DNA from: a bacterium
Lineage (GTDB): Bacteria; Actinomycetota; Acidimicrobiia; Acidimicrobiales; Bin134
DNA length: 64,000 bases
Direction of reading: 5' to 3'
Assembly (NCBI GenBank): GCA_026705465.1
Contig: JAPPAP010000037.1
Span: 62,001-126,000, forward strand
Shown here piece after piece: positions 21,121-29,674 of the stretch. Made by a program: the position numbers and the translations under genes. The notes beneath the pieces are model-generated. The model saw only the letters and a list, made by a program, of their open reading frames with translations. It made no database searches and was not told where the DNA came from. Each line of letters opens with the position of its first letter. Within the stretch, counting starts at the first letter, position 1.

Positions 21121-21682
21121 CAGAAGCTTGCCGCAGTTCACCGGGGCGGTGCTGGCGGGGGGCCGGAGCCGGCGGATGGGAACCGACAAGGCGTTCATCG
21201 AGGTGGAGGGCAGAAGGTTGATCGACTGCGCTTTGGATGCCTTGGCCGACGCCTCGCAGCGTCTGATCGTCGGGGGCAGTGACCCCCGGCTGGCGAACGC
21301 GGCGGGCTCAGCCGGGAGCGAACACGTTGCCGACCGCTGGCCCGGTGAAGGACCGCTCGGAGCGGTGGCCACTGCGCTGGGTCTGGCCCATCATCCGGTG
21401 ACAGTGATCTTGCCCTGCGATCTTCCCGCCATCACCGCCGAGGATGTGGCCGTGCTCGTTCAAGCGGTCGGCCAGACACCACCCGTCTCAGCTGCTGTGT
21501 TTACCGACCAACGCCGCCACTATCTGCCGTTGGCTGTCAACACCCATGCCGCGGCATTGGCTGAGCGCTTGTTTGAATCCGGACAGCGCGCCGTTGCCTC
21601 GCTGCTGGACGAAGTGACCGTTGTCGATGTGCCCGCTCCACCGTCGGCGGTTGTCGATCTCGACAGCCCCGAAGATCTTTGA
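21110..21682 (+). CDS. mobA: molybdenum cofactor guanylyltransferase
   Basis: 190 residues with the MobA nucleotidyltransferase signature AVLAGGRSRRMGTDKAF at the N-terminus, then the GPLGAVATAL region and the metal-binding PCDLP. MobA attaches GMP to molybdopterin to make the guanine dinucleotide cofactor of DMSO-reductase-type enzymes. No other Mo-cofactor gene is in this window. The related MobA-like cytidylyltransferases are an alternative. The start overlaps the flavin reductase gene, suggesting translational coupling. Confidence 0.82.
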   Translation: MAASRSLPQFTGAVLAGGRSRRMGTDKAFIEVEGRRLIDCALDALADASQRLIVGGSDPRLANAAGSAGSEHVADRWPGEGPLGAVATALGLAHHPVTVILPCDLPAITAEDVAVLVQAVGQTPPVSAAVFTDQRRHYLPLAVNTHAAALAERLFESGQRAVASLLDEVTVVDVPAPPSAVVDLDSPEDL

Positions 21683-21704
21683 TCGGCCAACTAACCTCAT
21701 CGCG

Positions 21705-22025
21705 GTGGAAGTCCCCGAGATCGGCGTTGCCGAGCTTTATGAGCTGCTGTCAGGCGATATCGCGCTTATCGACGTGCGCGAACCCGATGAGTACGCGGAG
21801 GCTCGCGTGCCTGGGGCGATCCACATTCCCTTGGACACCATCCCCCAGCGTGTTGGAGACCTGCCCGATCAACACTTGTACATGATCTGCGCATTGGGCG
21901 GGCGTAGCCTCAAGGCCGCTGAGTACCTGAATGCCCGCGGCTGGACCTGCACCAACGTGGCGGGCGGAACCAACGGATGGGTGGAGGCCGGGTATCCCTA
22001 CGACTCCGGGCCGACAGTCGGTTGA
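21705..22025 (+). CDS. single-domain rhodanese-like protein
   Basis: About 106 residues, one rhodanese domain. IDVREPDEYAEARVPGAIHI is the CH2A-like entry and the active-site loop CALGGRS carries the catalytic Cys that forms a persulfide. The end GTNGWVEAGYP is typical. Such proteins act as sulfurtransferases or sulfur carriers; the partner is unknown. The adjacent mobA hints at sulfur/Mo-cofactor work but is weak evidence. The GTG at 21705 was chosen because the upstream frame runs through mobA. The stop overlaps the TTG start of the RNase D gene. Confidence 0.85.
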   Translation: MEVPEIGVAELYELLSGDIALIDVREPDEYAEARVPGAIHIPLDTIPQRVGDLPDQHLYMICALGGRSLKAAEYLNARGWTCTNVAGGTNGWVEAGYPYDSGPTVG

Positions 22026-23194
22026 GTCGCAAACCTAATTTTCCGGAGCCGATCACTACTCGGCGCAAGCTGGCGTCGGTCATTGGGGATGCCATAACCG
22101 CGGATGCCTACGCCCTCGACACTGAGTTTCACCGTGAGCGCACCTATTTCCCGCGGTTGGCCTTGGTCCAGATCGCCTGGCACGATCAACTGGTCATCAT
22201 CGACCCGCTAGCGGTTTCCATCGCCCCGCTGGCAAGACTGCTGGACGGCGATGGCCTCGCGGTGCTTCATGCCGCTGAACAGGACCTGGAGGTGCTCTAC
22301 CACGAGTGCGGAACTAGGCCTCGTCGGATATTCGACACCCAAATCGGGGCGGGCTTCATCGGCTACAGCTCTCCATCGTTGGCCACGCTTCATGAGCGCC
22401 TGTTGGGAGTGGAGTTGGCCAAGGAGGCTCGTCTGTCCGATTGGTTCCAGCGTCCGCTACCCGATCATATGCTGGCCTACGCCGCAGCCGATGTGGAACG
22501 CCTCCTGGAGATCAGCGACATCTTGCAGAAGGAACTGCATACTCGAGGGCGACTGGAATGGGCTGAAGAGGAGTGTGCGCTCTTATTGGAACGAGCCGAC
22601 TCTGGGCGATCCCCCGATACCGCTTGGCTCCGAATCAAAGAGGTCCGACGGATGGAAGGCCGGCAAAGGGCATTGGCCCAAGCGGTGGCCAAGTGGAGGG
22701 AAGAATATGCCGCGCGTGTGAACCAGCCCGTTCGCCACGTGTTGTCGGATCTGGGGGTTGCTGTAGTAGCCCAACGCATGCCCAAGTCTGTCGCCCAGTT
22801 GCGGGAGATACGGGGTGTTGAGCCCCGCAATCTCCGCAAGGGGGCCGACAAGGAACTGGTGGCATTTCTTGACGAGATCAGAGATGCCGAATTGGCGGTC
22901 GAGCCGGCCAGCAAGCCCCCCAAGCTGGATCCAGCGCTGAAGCCGGCAATCAGCCTCATCACCTCATGGGCCGCCCAGCATGTCGCCGAAGCCGATCTCG
23001 ATCCGGCACTTGTAGCCACTCGCAGCGATGTCGAAGCTCTGTTGCGGGGTGATCCGGACTGTCGAGCGCTCAAGGGGTGGCGGGCCGACATCATTGCGGC
23101 TCCAGTCCAGCGGTTACTGAGCGGGACAGCAGCAGTAGCCTTCGACGGCCAAGGGAAGCTCACGCTTGAAGAGCGCTCAGGGCGACCGATTTAG
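22022..23194 (+). CDS. rnd: ribonuclease D family 3'-5' exonuclease
   Basis: About 390 residues with a DEDDy exonuclease domain: Exo I LDTEFHRERTYFPRLALVQ, Exo II AAEQDLEVL and Exo III YAAADVERLLEI (Tyr plus Asp). Two helical HRDC-type domains follow, the first near residues 215-290 (RRMEGRQRALAQAVAKWRE, LREIRGV). RNase D trims tRNA and small RNA 3' ends using two divalent metals. The start is a TTG at 22022 overlapping the rhodanese stop (TTGA), chosen because the first conserved block follows soon after; a downstream GTG is possible. Confidence 0.9.
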   Translation: MSRKPNFPEPITTRRKLASVIGDAITADAYALDTEFHRERTYFPRLALVQIAWHDQLVIIDPLAVSIAPLARLLDGDGLAVLHAAEQDLEVLYHECGTRPRRIFDTQIGAGFIGYSSPSLATLHERLLGVELAKEARLSDWFQRPLPDHMLAYAAADVERLLEISDILQKELHTRGRLEWAEEECALLLERADSGRSPDTAWLRIKEVRRMEGRQRALAQAVAKWREEYAARVNQPVRHVLSDLGVAVVAQRMPKSVAQLREIRGVEPRNLRKGADKELVAFLDEIRDAELAVEPASKPPKLDPALKPAISLITSWAAQHVAEADLDPALVATRSDVEALLRGDPDCRALKGWRADIIAAPVQRLLSGTAAVAFDGQGKLTLEERSGRPI

Positions 23195-23257
23195 GAAACA
23201 CATAGGCGAGGAGCGCTCAATGAAACCGATTTCTGCTGAACCATTGAAAGGAAGCAC

Positions 23258-23770
23258 ATGAGGGAGGCGACTGACCGGGAGTGGCTCGATTGGGCTTCCT
23301 ATGGACGGGCCGTGCGGGAACTGGCGGCGATGGTGGCTGACGACGGCTACCGGCCGGAGATGATCTTGGCCATTGCCCGAGGTGGCCTTTTTTGCGCTGG
23401 GTCACTTGGATATGCCCTGTCCATCAAGAACATCTACGTGATGAACTGCGAGTACTACACCGGGGTGGACGAGCGACTTCCCGTTCCCGTGATGCTGCCC
23501 CCCGCCGTTGACCTCGTGGATCACCGCAACTCGAAGATCCTTATTGCTGATGATGTGGCCGATACCGGTCACACCCTGAAGATGGTCTACGACTTCTGTG
23601 TCGATCGGGTGGGCGATGTGCGCTCAGCGGTGCTCTATGAGAAATCGCATTCCCTGGTGAAGTGCGACTACGTCTGGAAACGCACCGATCAGTGGATCAA
23701 CTTTCCGTGGTCCACCGATCGGCCTTTGGTGAGTGCTGAAGAGGCTCGTCACAAAGTCCTCGACGCCTGA
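23258..23770 (+). CDS. purine-type phosphoribosyltransferase
   Basis: 170 residues of the type I phosphoribosyltransferase fold. The PRPP-binding loop is ILIADDVADTGHTL near residue 94, and the PPi loop is likely AIARGGLFCAG near residue 39. It resembles xanthine/guanine or hypoxanthine phosphoribosyltransferases that salvage purine bases to nucleotides; the exact base is not determined. The ATG at 23258 has a GAAAGGAAG ribosome binding site. It lies 63 nt after the RNase D gene. Confidence 0.85.
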   Translation: MREATDREWLDWASYGRAVRELAAMVADDGYRPEMILAIARGGLFCAGSLGYALSIKNIYVMNCEYYTGVDERLPVPVMLPPAVDLVDHRNSKILIADDVADTGHTLKMVYDFCVDRVGDVRSAVLYEKSHSLVKCDYVWKRTDQWINFPWSTDRPLVSAEEARHKVLDA

Positions 23771-23909
23771 TGCCGGACGTTCTTAGAGTTGGCAGTGTGC
23801 AAAACGAAGCAACCGAGTGGTTAGACTGGCCTTTATGAGAGGTTAGGGGGCGGAGTTCCCCCTGCTGCCGGAGCTAAAGAGCCGCCGGCTTGATATTGCG
23901 GAGCCGCCC
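23771..23909 (+). promoter_or_regulatory. leader region with hairpins before the small zinc protein
   Basis: In this 139-nt gap, AGGGGG pairs with CCCCCT around a 7-nt loop (near 23845-23863), and GCCGG pairs with CCGGC further on (near 23868-23891). The start codon of the 72-residue protein follows directly. The pattern suggests a structured 5' leader, but no known riboswitch class was recognised. Confidence 0.3.
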
Positions 23910-24128
23910 ATGAAAAAGGGACGCCACCGTCGTTACGAAGAAGCTCGTGCGCTGAAGCACACAAGCGACGACTTCGACGTTATGTTCGAAGAGAATGAGG
24001 ATCCATGCGTGGAGTGTGGAGCAATCCCCGGTGAGGAATGCCGACTCGTGAAAGTAGGGGCGAAGCCTTGGTGCGAGTATCGGGACACCCCGACTGCCGA
24101 CAGCGTCGACGAGTTATTCCCCAACTGA
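23910..24128 (+). CDS. small Cys-rich zinc-binding protein
   Basis: 72 residues, basic at the N-terminus (KKGRHRRYEEARALKH) and acidic after. The segment CVECGAIPGEECR is a CxxCGAxPGxxC-type zinc-binding motif of the kind common in small actinobacterial and phage proteins; a fourth ligand could be the Cys in KPWCEYRD. Function is unknown; nucleic-acid binding is possible but not shown. It stands alone between the phosphoribosyltransferase gene and a convergent ClC gene and ends ahead of two hairpins. The ATG follows a hairpin-rich leader. Confidence 0.65.
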   Translation: MKKGRHRRYEEARALKHTSDDFDVMFEENEDPCVECGAIPGEECRLVKVGAKPWCEYRDTPTADSVDELFPN

Positions 24129-24131
24129 GTT

Positions 24132-24202
24132 CGTCTTTCCAAGACGAGCTGTTCACCTACTGAGGCTGTCTTTGCCAGGGGTGTGACCTCGGTTACACCC
24201 CT
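24132..24202. terminator. convergent terminator region (two hairpins)
   Basis: CGTCTT-TCC-AAGACG at 24132-24146 is a perfect 6-bp hairpin right after the small zinc-protein gene. AGGGGTGT at 24177-24184 pairs with ACACCCCT at 24195-24202 (8 bp, 10-nt loop) and is followed by TTCTGTCT. The second hairpin overlaps the stop codon of the oncoming ClC gene, so it may serve both strands. Confidence 0.6.
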
Positions 24203-25905
24203 TCTGTCTCATCGAGAATCTCGTCAAGTCGGAGAATGTCGTCGGCTCGTACAACTCCGATGAAGGTGCCGTCGTCGTCGGTTACCGGCAACTGGTCGGT
24301 GTCATTGGCGTCCATCTGGGCCACCGCGTCGCGCAACGTCCAAGACGGACGGGCCGTGGGTAGATCGCGTCGGGCAATGTCGGCGACCAGCGTCTCGTTC
24401 CACACGTCGCGTTCCAGTTCGCTCATCTGTTCCAAGCCGCACATCCCCAAGTAGGTCCCGCCTTCGACTACCGGTACCTCTCGCTCGCGGCGACCAAGTA
24501 GGTGGATGTACACCAGTTCGCTGACTGTGGCATCTGGGGGCACGGTCAAGGTGTCGGTGGTGAGCGCAGAAGTGAGCGGCAGAGCGAGTCGGCGCTCGAC
24601 CACGCCTTCTCTCTTGTCAAGCTGATAGGACGCCACCGAACTGGACCCGGTGACCAGCTGAGATACCGCCGCAGCAATCAGTGCGGGGACTACGAACGCT
24701 GAGGTTCCCGTGCTCTCGGCCACGAACATAACCGCGGTGATGGGGGCCCGGTAGCCAGCACCTAGAAAGGCGGCCAAGCCCAACGTGCGGTACAGGCCTA
24801 TGTCGGCCACTCCCAAGGCTTGCCCCACAAAGCTGCCCACGATTACTCCCTGAACGGCTAAGGGGATGAACAGCCCGCCAGTGCCCCCAGCGCCCACAGT
24901 GGTGAGGGTGGCCACGACCCGGAAGGCCAGCAGGCTGCCGATGAGAAGCAGGGTGTGGTTGCCGTCACGCAGCCACTGGGTGGCCTCTACTCCAGGGCCC
25001 AAGCTCAGGGGCTGGTCGAATATTGCTTCGGTCGCCACGACCAGTCCGGCCAGTACCGCCCCGCCGACCAGGATCCTGACAAAGACCGGGTATCGCTGCT
25101 CGATTCCCTTGGCTTGGCGCACGAGCCAGGCGAATCCTCGTCCTCCGAGGCCGGCTACCAACCCAAGCAGGGCCCCCCCGCCCAAGTGGATGATGCTGAG
25201 ATTGCCGCTGTGGCTGCCCAGGTCTATGACCGGATCGGTGCCTAGGGCAGCCACATAGACCAGATAACCGGAGGCCGATGCCAGCAGAGCGGGTAGAAGA
25301 GCGCGGCGAGCCACGTCATCGCGGTAGGGAGCTTCTAGTGCAAAGATCACGCCGGTTGCTGGGGTCTTGAACACCGCGGCAATGCCGGCAGCAGCGCCCG
25401 CGGTGAGCAGCATCTTGGTCTCCTCCCGGCGCAACCATCGGGCGAACAGACCCTGGGTGCTGTGTCCGACGGTGGCTCCGGCGTACACCGAGGGGCCCTC
25501 CAATCCCATCGATCCCCCCATGCCAATAGTGGCCACACCGGCCAGGAGTTTGGCGGGAAGCTGGGAGAGTGGCAGTCGGGGGTGGCGCTCGTGGAAGGCC
25601 CGCACATATTCGTCAGATGTTGACGGCGTGGAGCCGCGCCCCAGATAACGCAATATTGCCATCGCCGCCATCAGGCCGATCGCGGGGGCTGCTGCCTGCC
25701 ACCACAGCGGCCCATCCAGGAGCCGCTTGAGCAATACCTCGACGGTCAACTGCTCAAAGCCGGCCACCAGCAAGCCAACAAGGGCGCCGGTGGCGATAGA
25801 CAGTACCGCCATTGCCGGGAATGCCCGTCTTGGCCGAAAGGAGGCGAGCAGTTCAACGCCCGACCGAGCGATTCTGCCCCCTAGCAGTGTTTGGAGCGCT
25901 TGCAT
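24193..25905 (-). CDS. ClC-family chloride channel/antiporter with CBS domains
   Basis: 570 residues: a ClC membrane domain (to about residue 440) and a C-terminal CBS pair. The gating-Glu motif is GLEGPSV near residue 135, the GGTGGLFIP loop is intact, and helix F-type sequence GAAAGIAAVFKTPATGVIFALE is clear. The CBS repeats near residues 450-565 (TVSELVYIHLLGR; LRDAVAQMDAN) may bind nucleotides. At the position of the intracellular proton Glu of E. coli ClcA (second E of FIIEEM) the sequence reads FALEAP, so the residue is Ala, which favours a channel or non-classical exchanger; this rests on alignment by eye. The ATG at 25905 lies in a duplicated 28-nt segment. Confidence 0.9.
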   Translation of the reverse strand: MQALQTLLGGRIARSGVELLASFRPRRAFPAMAVLSIATGALVGLLVAGFEQLTVEVLLKRLLDGPLWWQAAAPAIGLMAAMAILRYLGRGSTPSTSDEYVRAFHERHPRLPLSQLPAKLLAGVATIGMGGSMGLEGPSVYAGATVGHSTQGLFARWLRREETKMLLTAGAAAGIAAVFKTPATGVIFALEAPYRDDVARRALLPALLASASGYLVYVAALGTDPVIDLGSHSGNLSIIHLGGGALLGLVAGLGGRGFAWLVRQAKGIEQRYPVFVRILVGGAVLAGLVVATEAIFDQPLSLGPGVEATQWLRDGNHTLLLIGSLLAFRVVATLTTVGAGGTGGLFIPLAVQGVIVGSFVGQALGVADIGLYRTLGLAAFLGAGYRAPITAVMFVAESTGTSAFVVPALIAAAVSQLVTGSSSVASYQLDKREGVVERRLALPLTSALTTDTLTVPPDATVSELVYIHLLGRREREVPVVEGGTYLGMCGLEQMSELERDVWNETLVADIARRDLPTARPSWTLRDAVAQMDANDTDQLPVTDDDGTFIGVVRADDILRLDEILDETEGV

Positions 25906-25962
25906 CCTGTCTGACTCACGCCCCCCAACGGTGCTTGGAGCGCTTGCATCCTGTCTGGCTCA
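25891..25962. repeat. 28-nt direct repeat spanning the ClC start codon
   Basis: Copies at 25891-25918 and 25935-25962 match at 27 of 28 positions with a period of 44. The first contains the ATG and first codons of the ClC gene (minus strand). The second carries a second ATG with nearly the same following codons, but in another frame relative to the gene because 44 is not a multiple of 3. It also lies in the upstream region of glcD. Confidence 0.8.
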
Positions 25963-25983
25963 CTGCCGGTATCCTACTGGCCG

Positions 25984-27426
25984 ATGGGTTTTAGTCGGGC
26001 TGACCCCCTGGTGAAGGATCTTCGGCGGGTGCTGTCTTCAGACCGGGTGAGGGCAGCACCCCTGGAGCGGTCGATCATGGGTCGGGACGCGTCGATTTTC
26101 GAAGGAGGCCAAGCCGGCCCGGTGTGCTTTCCCATCAGCACCGAAGAAGTTCAGGGCTGTGTGGACGCAGCTCGTCGCCACGGCCGGGCGGTGGTTCCCC
26201 GGGGGGCAGGTACCGGATTGGCCGGAGGAGCAGTACCGCTGGAGGAGCCGGTTGTTGTCGTTACCACCAAAATGAACCGTTTACTGTCCGTCGATGCTGA
26301 CCGGCGGATGGCTTGGGTGCAGCCGGGCATGATCAATCTGGATCTCAGCCGGGCTACCGCGCCCTACGGCTTGCATTTCGCTCCTGACCCGTCCAGCCAG
26401 CAAGTGTGCTCTCTGGGGGGCAATGTGGGCACCAACGCCGGCGGACCTCACTGCTTGGCTCACGGCGTTACCAGCGCCCACGTGCTCGCAGTGGAAGTGG
26501 TGCTCATGTCGGGTGAAGCCGTGGTGCTGGGCGACCCTGATGGCTGGACTCCTGGGTTGGACCTTCGAGGAGCGTATGTGGGCTCAGAGGGGATGATGGG
26601 CGTTACCACCGCCATTGCCGTTCGATTGACCCCCGATCCGCCCGCGGTGCAGACCCTGCTGTTGGCTTTCGATTCGGTGGACGCGGCCGCGCAGACCGTG
26701 AGCGCAGTTATTGCCGATGGGATCGTGCCTTCAGCCATTGAGATGATGGATAAGAACATCATCTGGGCAGTGGAGAACTTCGTGGGGGCCGGGTTTCCCC
26801 TTGACGCAGCCGCAGTGGTCATCGTGGAAGTGGATGGCCTGCCTGGTGGTGTGGCAGAGGAGGCCGACCGGGTCGCCGAGCTAGCTGTAGAGCGGGGAGG
26901 AAGCGTTCGACGGGCGGCCGACGACGAGGAACGGGCCCTGTTGTGGAAGGGGCGCAAAAGCGCATTTGGCGCCATCGCCCAGATAAAGCCCAATTACTAC
27001 CTGCATGACACGGTAGTGCCCCGCACTCGTCTGGCCGAAGTGATGAATCAGGTGTACGAGATCGTAGAGGAACACAATTTGCAGGTTATGAACGTGTTCC
27101 ACGCCGGCGACGGCAACCTCCATCCGCTCTTGCTGTATGACCGCCGGGAGCCGGGGGTCATGGACAGGGTTCATGCCGCGGGGTCGGCCATCATCGAGGC
27201 CTCGCTTGCTGTGGGCGGCGTGCTGTCGGGCGAGCACGGCATTGGCATCGAAAAGCGTGATTTCATGCCATTGATGTTCACTGAGGCCGACTTGGACGCC
27301 CAGGGCAGGCTGCGGCGGGCCTTCGACCCCAATGAGATGGCCAATCCCGGCAAGGTGCTGCCTACCGGCGCGAGTTGCGCCGACGTGAACGCCCTCGACA
27401 AGGTCCCCGAAGGAGTGTGGGGGTAA
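25984..27426 (+). CDS. glcD: glycolate oxidase subunit GlcD (FAD-linked oxidase)
   Basis: 480 residues of the FAD-linked oxidase family (PCMH-type FAD domain plus C-terminal domain). The FAD-binding block RGAGTGLAGGAVP and GGNVGTNAGGPHCLAHG are clear, and the C-terminus has the conserved FHAGDGNLHPL and GVLSGEHGIGIEKR metal/substrate motifs. GlcD oxidises glycolate (or D-lactate-like 2-hydroxy acids) to the 2-oxo acid, passing electrons through GlcE and GlcF to the respiratory chain. It sits directly before glcE and glcF. The ATG has no ribosome binding site, and TATCCT 8 nt ahead could be a -10 box of a leaderless message. Confidence 0.92.
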   Translation: MGFSRADPLVKDLRRVLSSDRVRAAPLERSIMGRDASIFEGGQAGPVCFPISTEEVQGCVDAARRHGRAVVPRGAGTGLAGGAVPLEEPVVVVTTKMNRLLSVDADRRMAWVQPGMINLDLSRATAPYGLHFAPDPSSQQVCSLGGNVGTNAGGPHCLAHGVTSAHVLAVEVVLMSGEAVVLGDPDGWTPGLDLRGAYVGSEGMMGVTTAIAVRLTPDPPAVQTLLLAFDSVDAAAQTVSAVIADGIVPSAIEMMDKNIIWAVENFVGAGFPLDAAAVVIVEVDGLPGGVAEEADRVAELAVERGGSVRRAADDEERALLWKGRKSAFGAIAQIKPNYYLHDTVVPRTRLAEVMNQVYEIVEEHNLQVMNVFHAGDGNLHPLLLYDRREPGVMDRVHAAGSAIIEASLAVGGVLSGEHGIGIEKRDFMPLMFTEADLDAQGRLRRAFDPNEMANPGKVLPTGASCADVNALDKVPEGVWG

Positions 27427-28338
27427 GTGACTGGCCGAGAGGTGCCAGCAGAACTGGAGTCGTTCGCTGCCGAAGTGGGGCCGGACGGGCCAGTGGCCGT
27501 GGTGGGCGGGCGCACCCATTGGGAGGTCGGCGGGCGGTGTTCAGAGGACACCCGTCTGGTTCGGGCTCCAGCCGGAATTCGCGATTTCGATCCCGCCGAT
27601 ATGACCATTCGGGTAGGGGCTGGGACTTCAGTGGAAGAACTGGACGCAGTGCTCGCCGAGGTCGGCCAGCGGGCCAATCTGCCGCTGGTATCGGGGGCCA
27701 CGGTGGGCGGCGTGCTGGCTGTGGGCCGCGACGATGTCCATGCCATGGGCCGAGGGAGGCTCCGCGACGCGCTGTTGGAGGCGGTCTATGTGGCCGAAGA
27801 CGGCCGGCTGGTCAAAGTCGGCGGACCAACGGTGAAGAACGTATCGGGCTTCGATCTGTGCCGCCTCTTGGTGGGATCACTGGGCACTCTGGGATTGGTG
27901 GGGGAAGTCGTTTTGCGCACCTGGCCTCGGCCAGCGTTCCAGCAATGGCTGGCCGGTCGGTGCGATCCCGCGGAGTTGCGCCGTCGTCTGTTCTGGCCGT
28001 CCTCCATCCTGTGGGACGGCCAAACGGCATGGGTCCATCTTGAGGGCTACGAGTCAGATGTGGAGTCTGAGGCTGAGTTGGCTAGGTCGTTGGGATGTAC
28101 GCCAGTGGACGGCCCACCGCCGTTACCAGCTCACAGAGTGCCTGCCGGAGCATTGGAGGCAGAGGGCTTCCAGGACAGCTATCTGGTGCAGTTCGGTACT
28201 GGGACGGCCTATGTGTCAGAGCCCGGTCCGGTTTTCGACCCCGACCCGGCGGTGGCTGCGTTGCACCACCGGCTGAAGTCCGAGTTTGACCCCCGAAACC
28301 GCCTCAATCCCGGGCGCGATCCCTTGGTGGCGCTATGA
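27427..28338 (+). CDS. glcE: glycolate oxidase subunit GlcE
   Basis: 303 residues, a shorter FAD-binding PCMH-type protein. Landmarks are RVGAGTSVEELDAVLAEVGQ, SGATVGGVLAVGR, KVGGPTVKNVSGFDLCRLL and GSLGTLGLVGEVVLRTWPRP. GlcE is the second FAD-type subunit of the three-part glycolate oxidase. It starts with GTG at 27427, immediately after the glcD stop, and its stop overlaps the glcF start by 4 nt, so the three subunits are probably translated together. Confidence 0.88.
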   Translation: MTGREVPAELESFAAEVGPDGPVAVVGGRTHWEVGGRCSEDTRLVRAPAGIRDFDPADMTIRVGAGTSVEELDAVLAEVGQRANLPLVSGATVGGVLAVGRDDVHAMGRGRLRDALLEAVYVAEDGRLVKVGGPTVKNVSGFDLCRLLVGSLGTLGLVGEVVLRTWPRPAFQQWLAGRCDPAELRRRLFWPSSILWDGQTAWVHLEGYESDVESEAELARSLGCTPVDGPPPLPAHRVPAGALEAEGFQDSYLVQFGTGTAYVSEPGPVFDPDPAVAALHHRLKSEFDPRNRLNPGRDPLVAL

Positions 28339-29498
28339 GCGCAAAGATCTCGCTGGGAATTGACCCCGAGGAGCTGGCCTCGTGTGTGGCGTGTGGATTG
28401 TGCCTGCCCCACTGCCCGACGTTTCGAGTAACCGGCGAAGAATGGGCGTCGCCGCGAGGCCGAATCAGCGCTATGCGGCAGGTGCAGGATCACGGGATGG
28501 CAGTCGACCAGGCGTTCTTGGAGTCGATGGACACGTGCGTGCAGTGCCGGGGGTGCGAGCCCGCCTGTCCGTCTGGAGTTCTCTTTGGTTCCATGATGGA
28601 GGCCACCCAAGCTGCTCTGGTTCGGAATCGGCGGGTTGATTGGCGACGTTGGGGATTCCGGATTCTCGGCCATCGCCGGCTGCTGCACTTTCTGTCACGG
28701 GTGCTGGCTGTGGCCCAGCGACTGCGGTTGGTGCCGTCCAAGCGGTTGGGTCTACCCCTCATCCCACTGGCTCAGGAGACGCTTCGGGCTTCGGGCGAAG
28801 ATGTTTGGCTGTTCACCGGATGTGTGATGGATGCCTGGCAGCGATCGACCCATGCCGCGGTTAAGCGGGTGGTGGAAATGGCTGGAGCTGGCGTGGCCTT
28901 GCCTGGCGCGGGTGCTGGATGCTGCGGCGCACTGGCGCTGCACGCTGGTTTGGAGAGCCAAACCCGGGCGTTGGCTGCTCGAACAATGAAGGCCCTAGGG
29001 GGATCGGCCCCGGTTCTGGTCGACTCAGCCGGTTGTGGGGCAGTGCTCAAGGAGTACGGCCGGCTGCTGGGTACTCCCGAAGCCGAGGCTTTCAGCGAGC
29101 GGGTGCAAGATGTGCATGAGTGGTTGGCTGCCAACGCCGATCAGCTGCCATCGGCAGGGCAGAGAACTCCTGATGTAACGGTGGCAATTCACGACCCCTG
29201 TCATCTGCGCCATGTGCAGCGAGTACACCAACCAGTGGCTGAGGTGCTATCCCGGTACGCCACGGTGGTGATGTTGAATGACGACGGACTGTGCTGTGGG
29301 GCGGGGGGGGCATATGCGGCCATGCAACCGGAGTTGGCTGCTTCCATCAGAGTGCGCAAGCTGGAGGCTATCGAGCGTTCCGGCGCGGAAGTCGTGGCCA
29401 GCGCCAACCCTGGTTGCACCATCCATTTGGCTAATGCCGGGGTAACCGTGCGCCACCCCTTGGAGATCGTGGATGAGGCTTTGGAGTATGACCGCTGA
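28335..29498 (+). CDS. glcF: glycolate oxidase iron-sulfur subunit GlcF
   Basis: 387 residues. Two ferredoxin-type 4Fe-4S motifs open the protein (CVACGLCLPHCPTF near residue 17; CVQCRGCEPACPSG near residue 67), followed by two CCG domains with CCGALALH, DSAGCGAVLKEYG, HDPCHLRHVQ and CCGAGGAYA, which bind a further cluster. GlcF carries electrons from the flavin subunits toward the membrane quinone pool. The ATG overlaps the glcE stop. The gene order D-E-F matches the classic glc operon, but no lldD or glcB is alongside. Confidence 0.92.
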   Translation: MSAKISLGIDPEELASCVACGLCLPHCPTFRVTGEEWASPRGRISAMRQVQDHGMAVDQAFLESMDTCVQCRGCEPACPSGVLFGSMMEATQAALVRNRRVDWRRWGFRILGHRRLLHFLSRVLAVAQRLRLVPSKRLGLPLIPLAQETLRASGEDVWLFTGCVMDAWQRSTHAAVKRVVEMAGAGVALPGAGAGCCGALALHAGLESQTRALAARTMKALGGSAPVLVDSAGCGAVLKEYGRLLGTPEAEAFSERVQDVHEWLAANADQLPSAGQRTPDVTVAIHDPCHLRHVQRVHQPVAEVLSRYATVVMLNDDGLCCGAGGAYAAMQPELAASIRVRKLEAIERSGAEVVASANPGCTIHLANAGVTVRHPLEIVDEALEYDR

Positions 29499-29667
29499 GC
29501 ACATCCGCACCCAGCTCGAGCAGATCGCCGAACAACTCGACGATCTAGCAATGTCGGTGCTGCGCGACGCGGTGGAAGAGGGGGCGACATCGCGGCCCGA
29601 AGAAGAGAAGAAGCTGACCCGGGCCCGTCGGTCAATCGAAAAGGCGATCTCGATCTTGGGGGAGTAA
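29488..29667 (+). CDS. small helical conserved protein
   Basis: 59 residues starting at ATG 29488, overlapping the glcF stop by 11 nt. It reads as two amphipathic helices (LEQIAEQLDDLAMSVLRDAVEE and a basic second helix ending IEKAISILGE), with no membrane segment and no Cys. Overlap and helix periodicity favour a real, translationally coupled gene. No function is claimed. It ends 7 nt before the convergent fbiC. Confidence 0.55.
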   Translation: MTAEHIRTQLEQIAEQLDDLAMSVLRDAVEEGATSRPEEEKKLTRARRSIEKAISILGE

Positions 29668-29674
29668 AGAGCGG

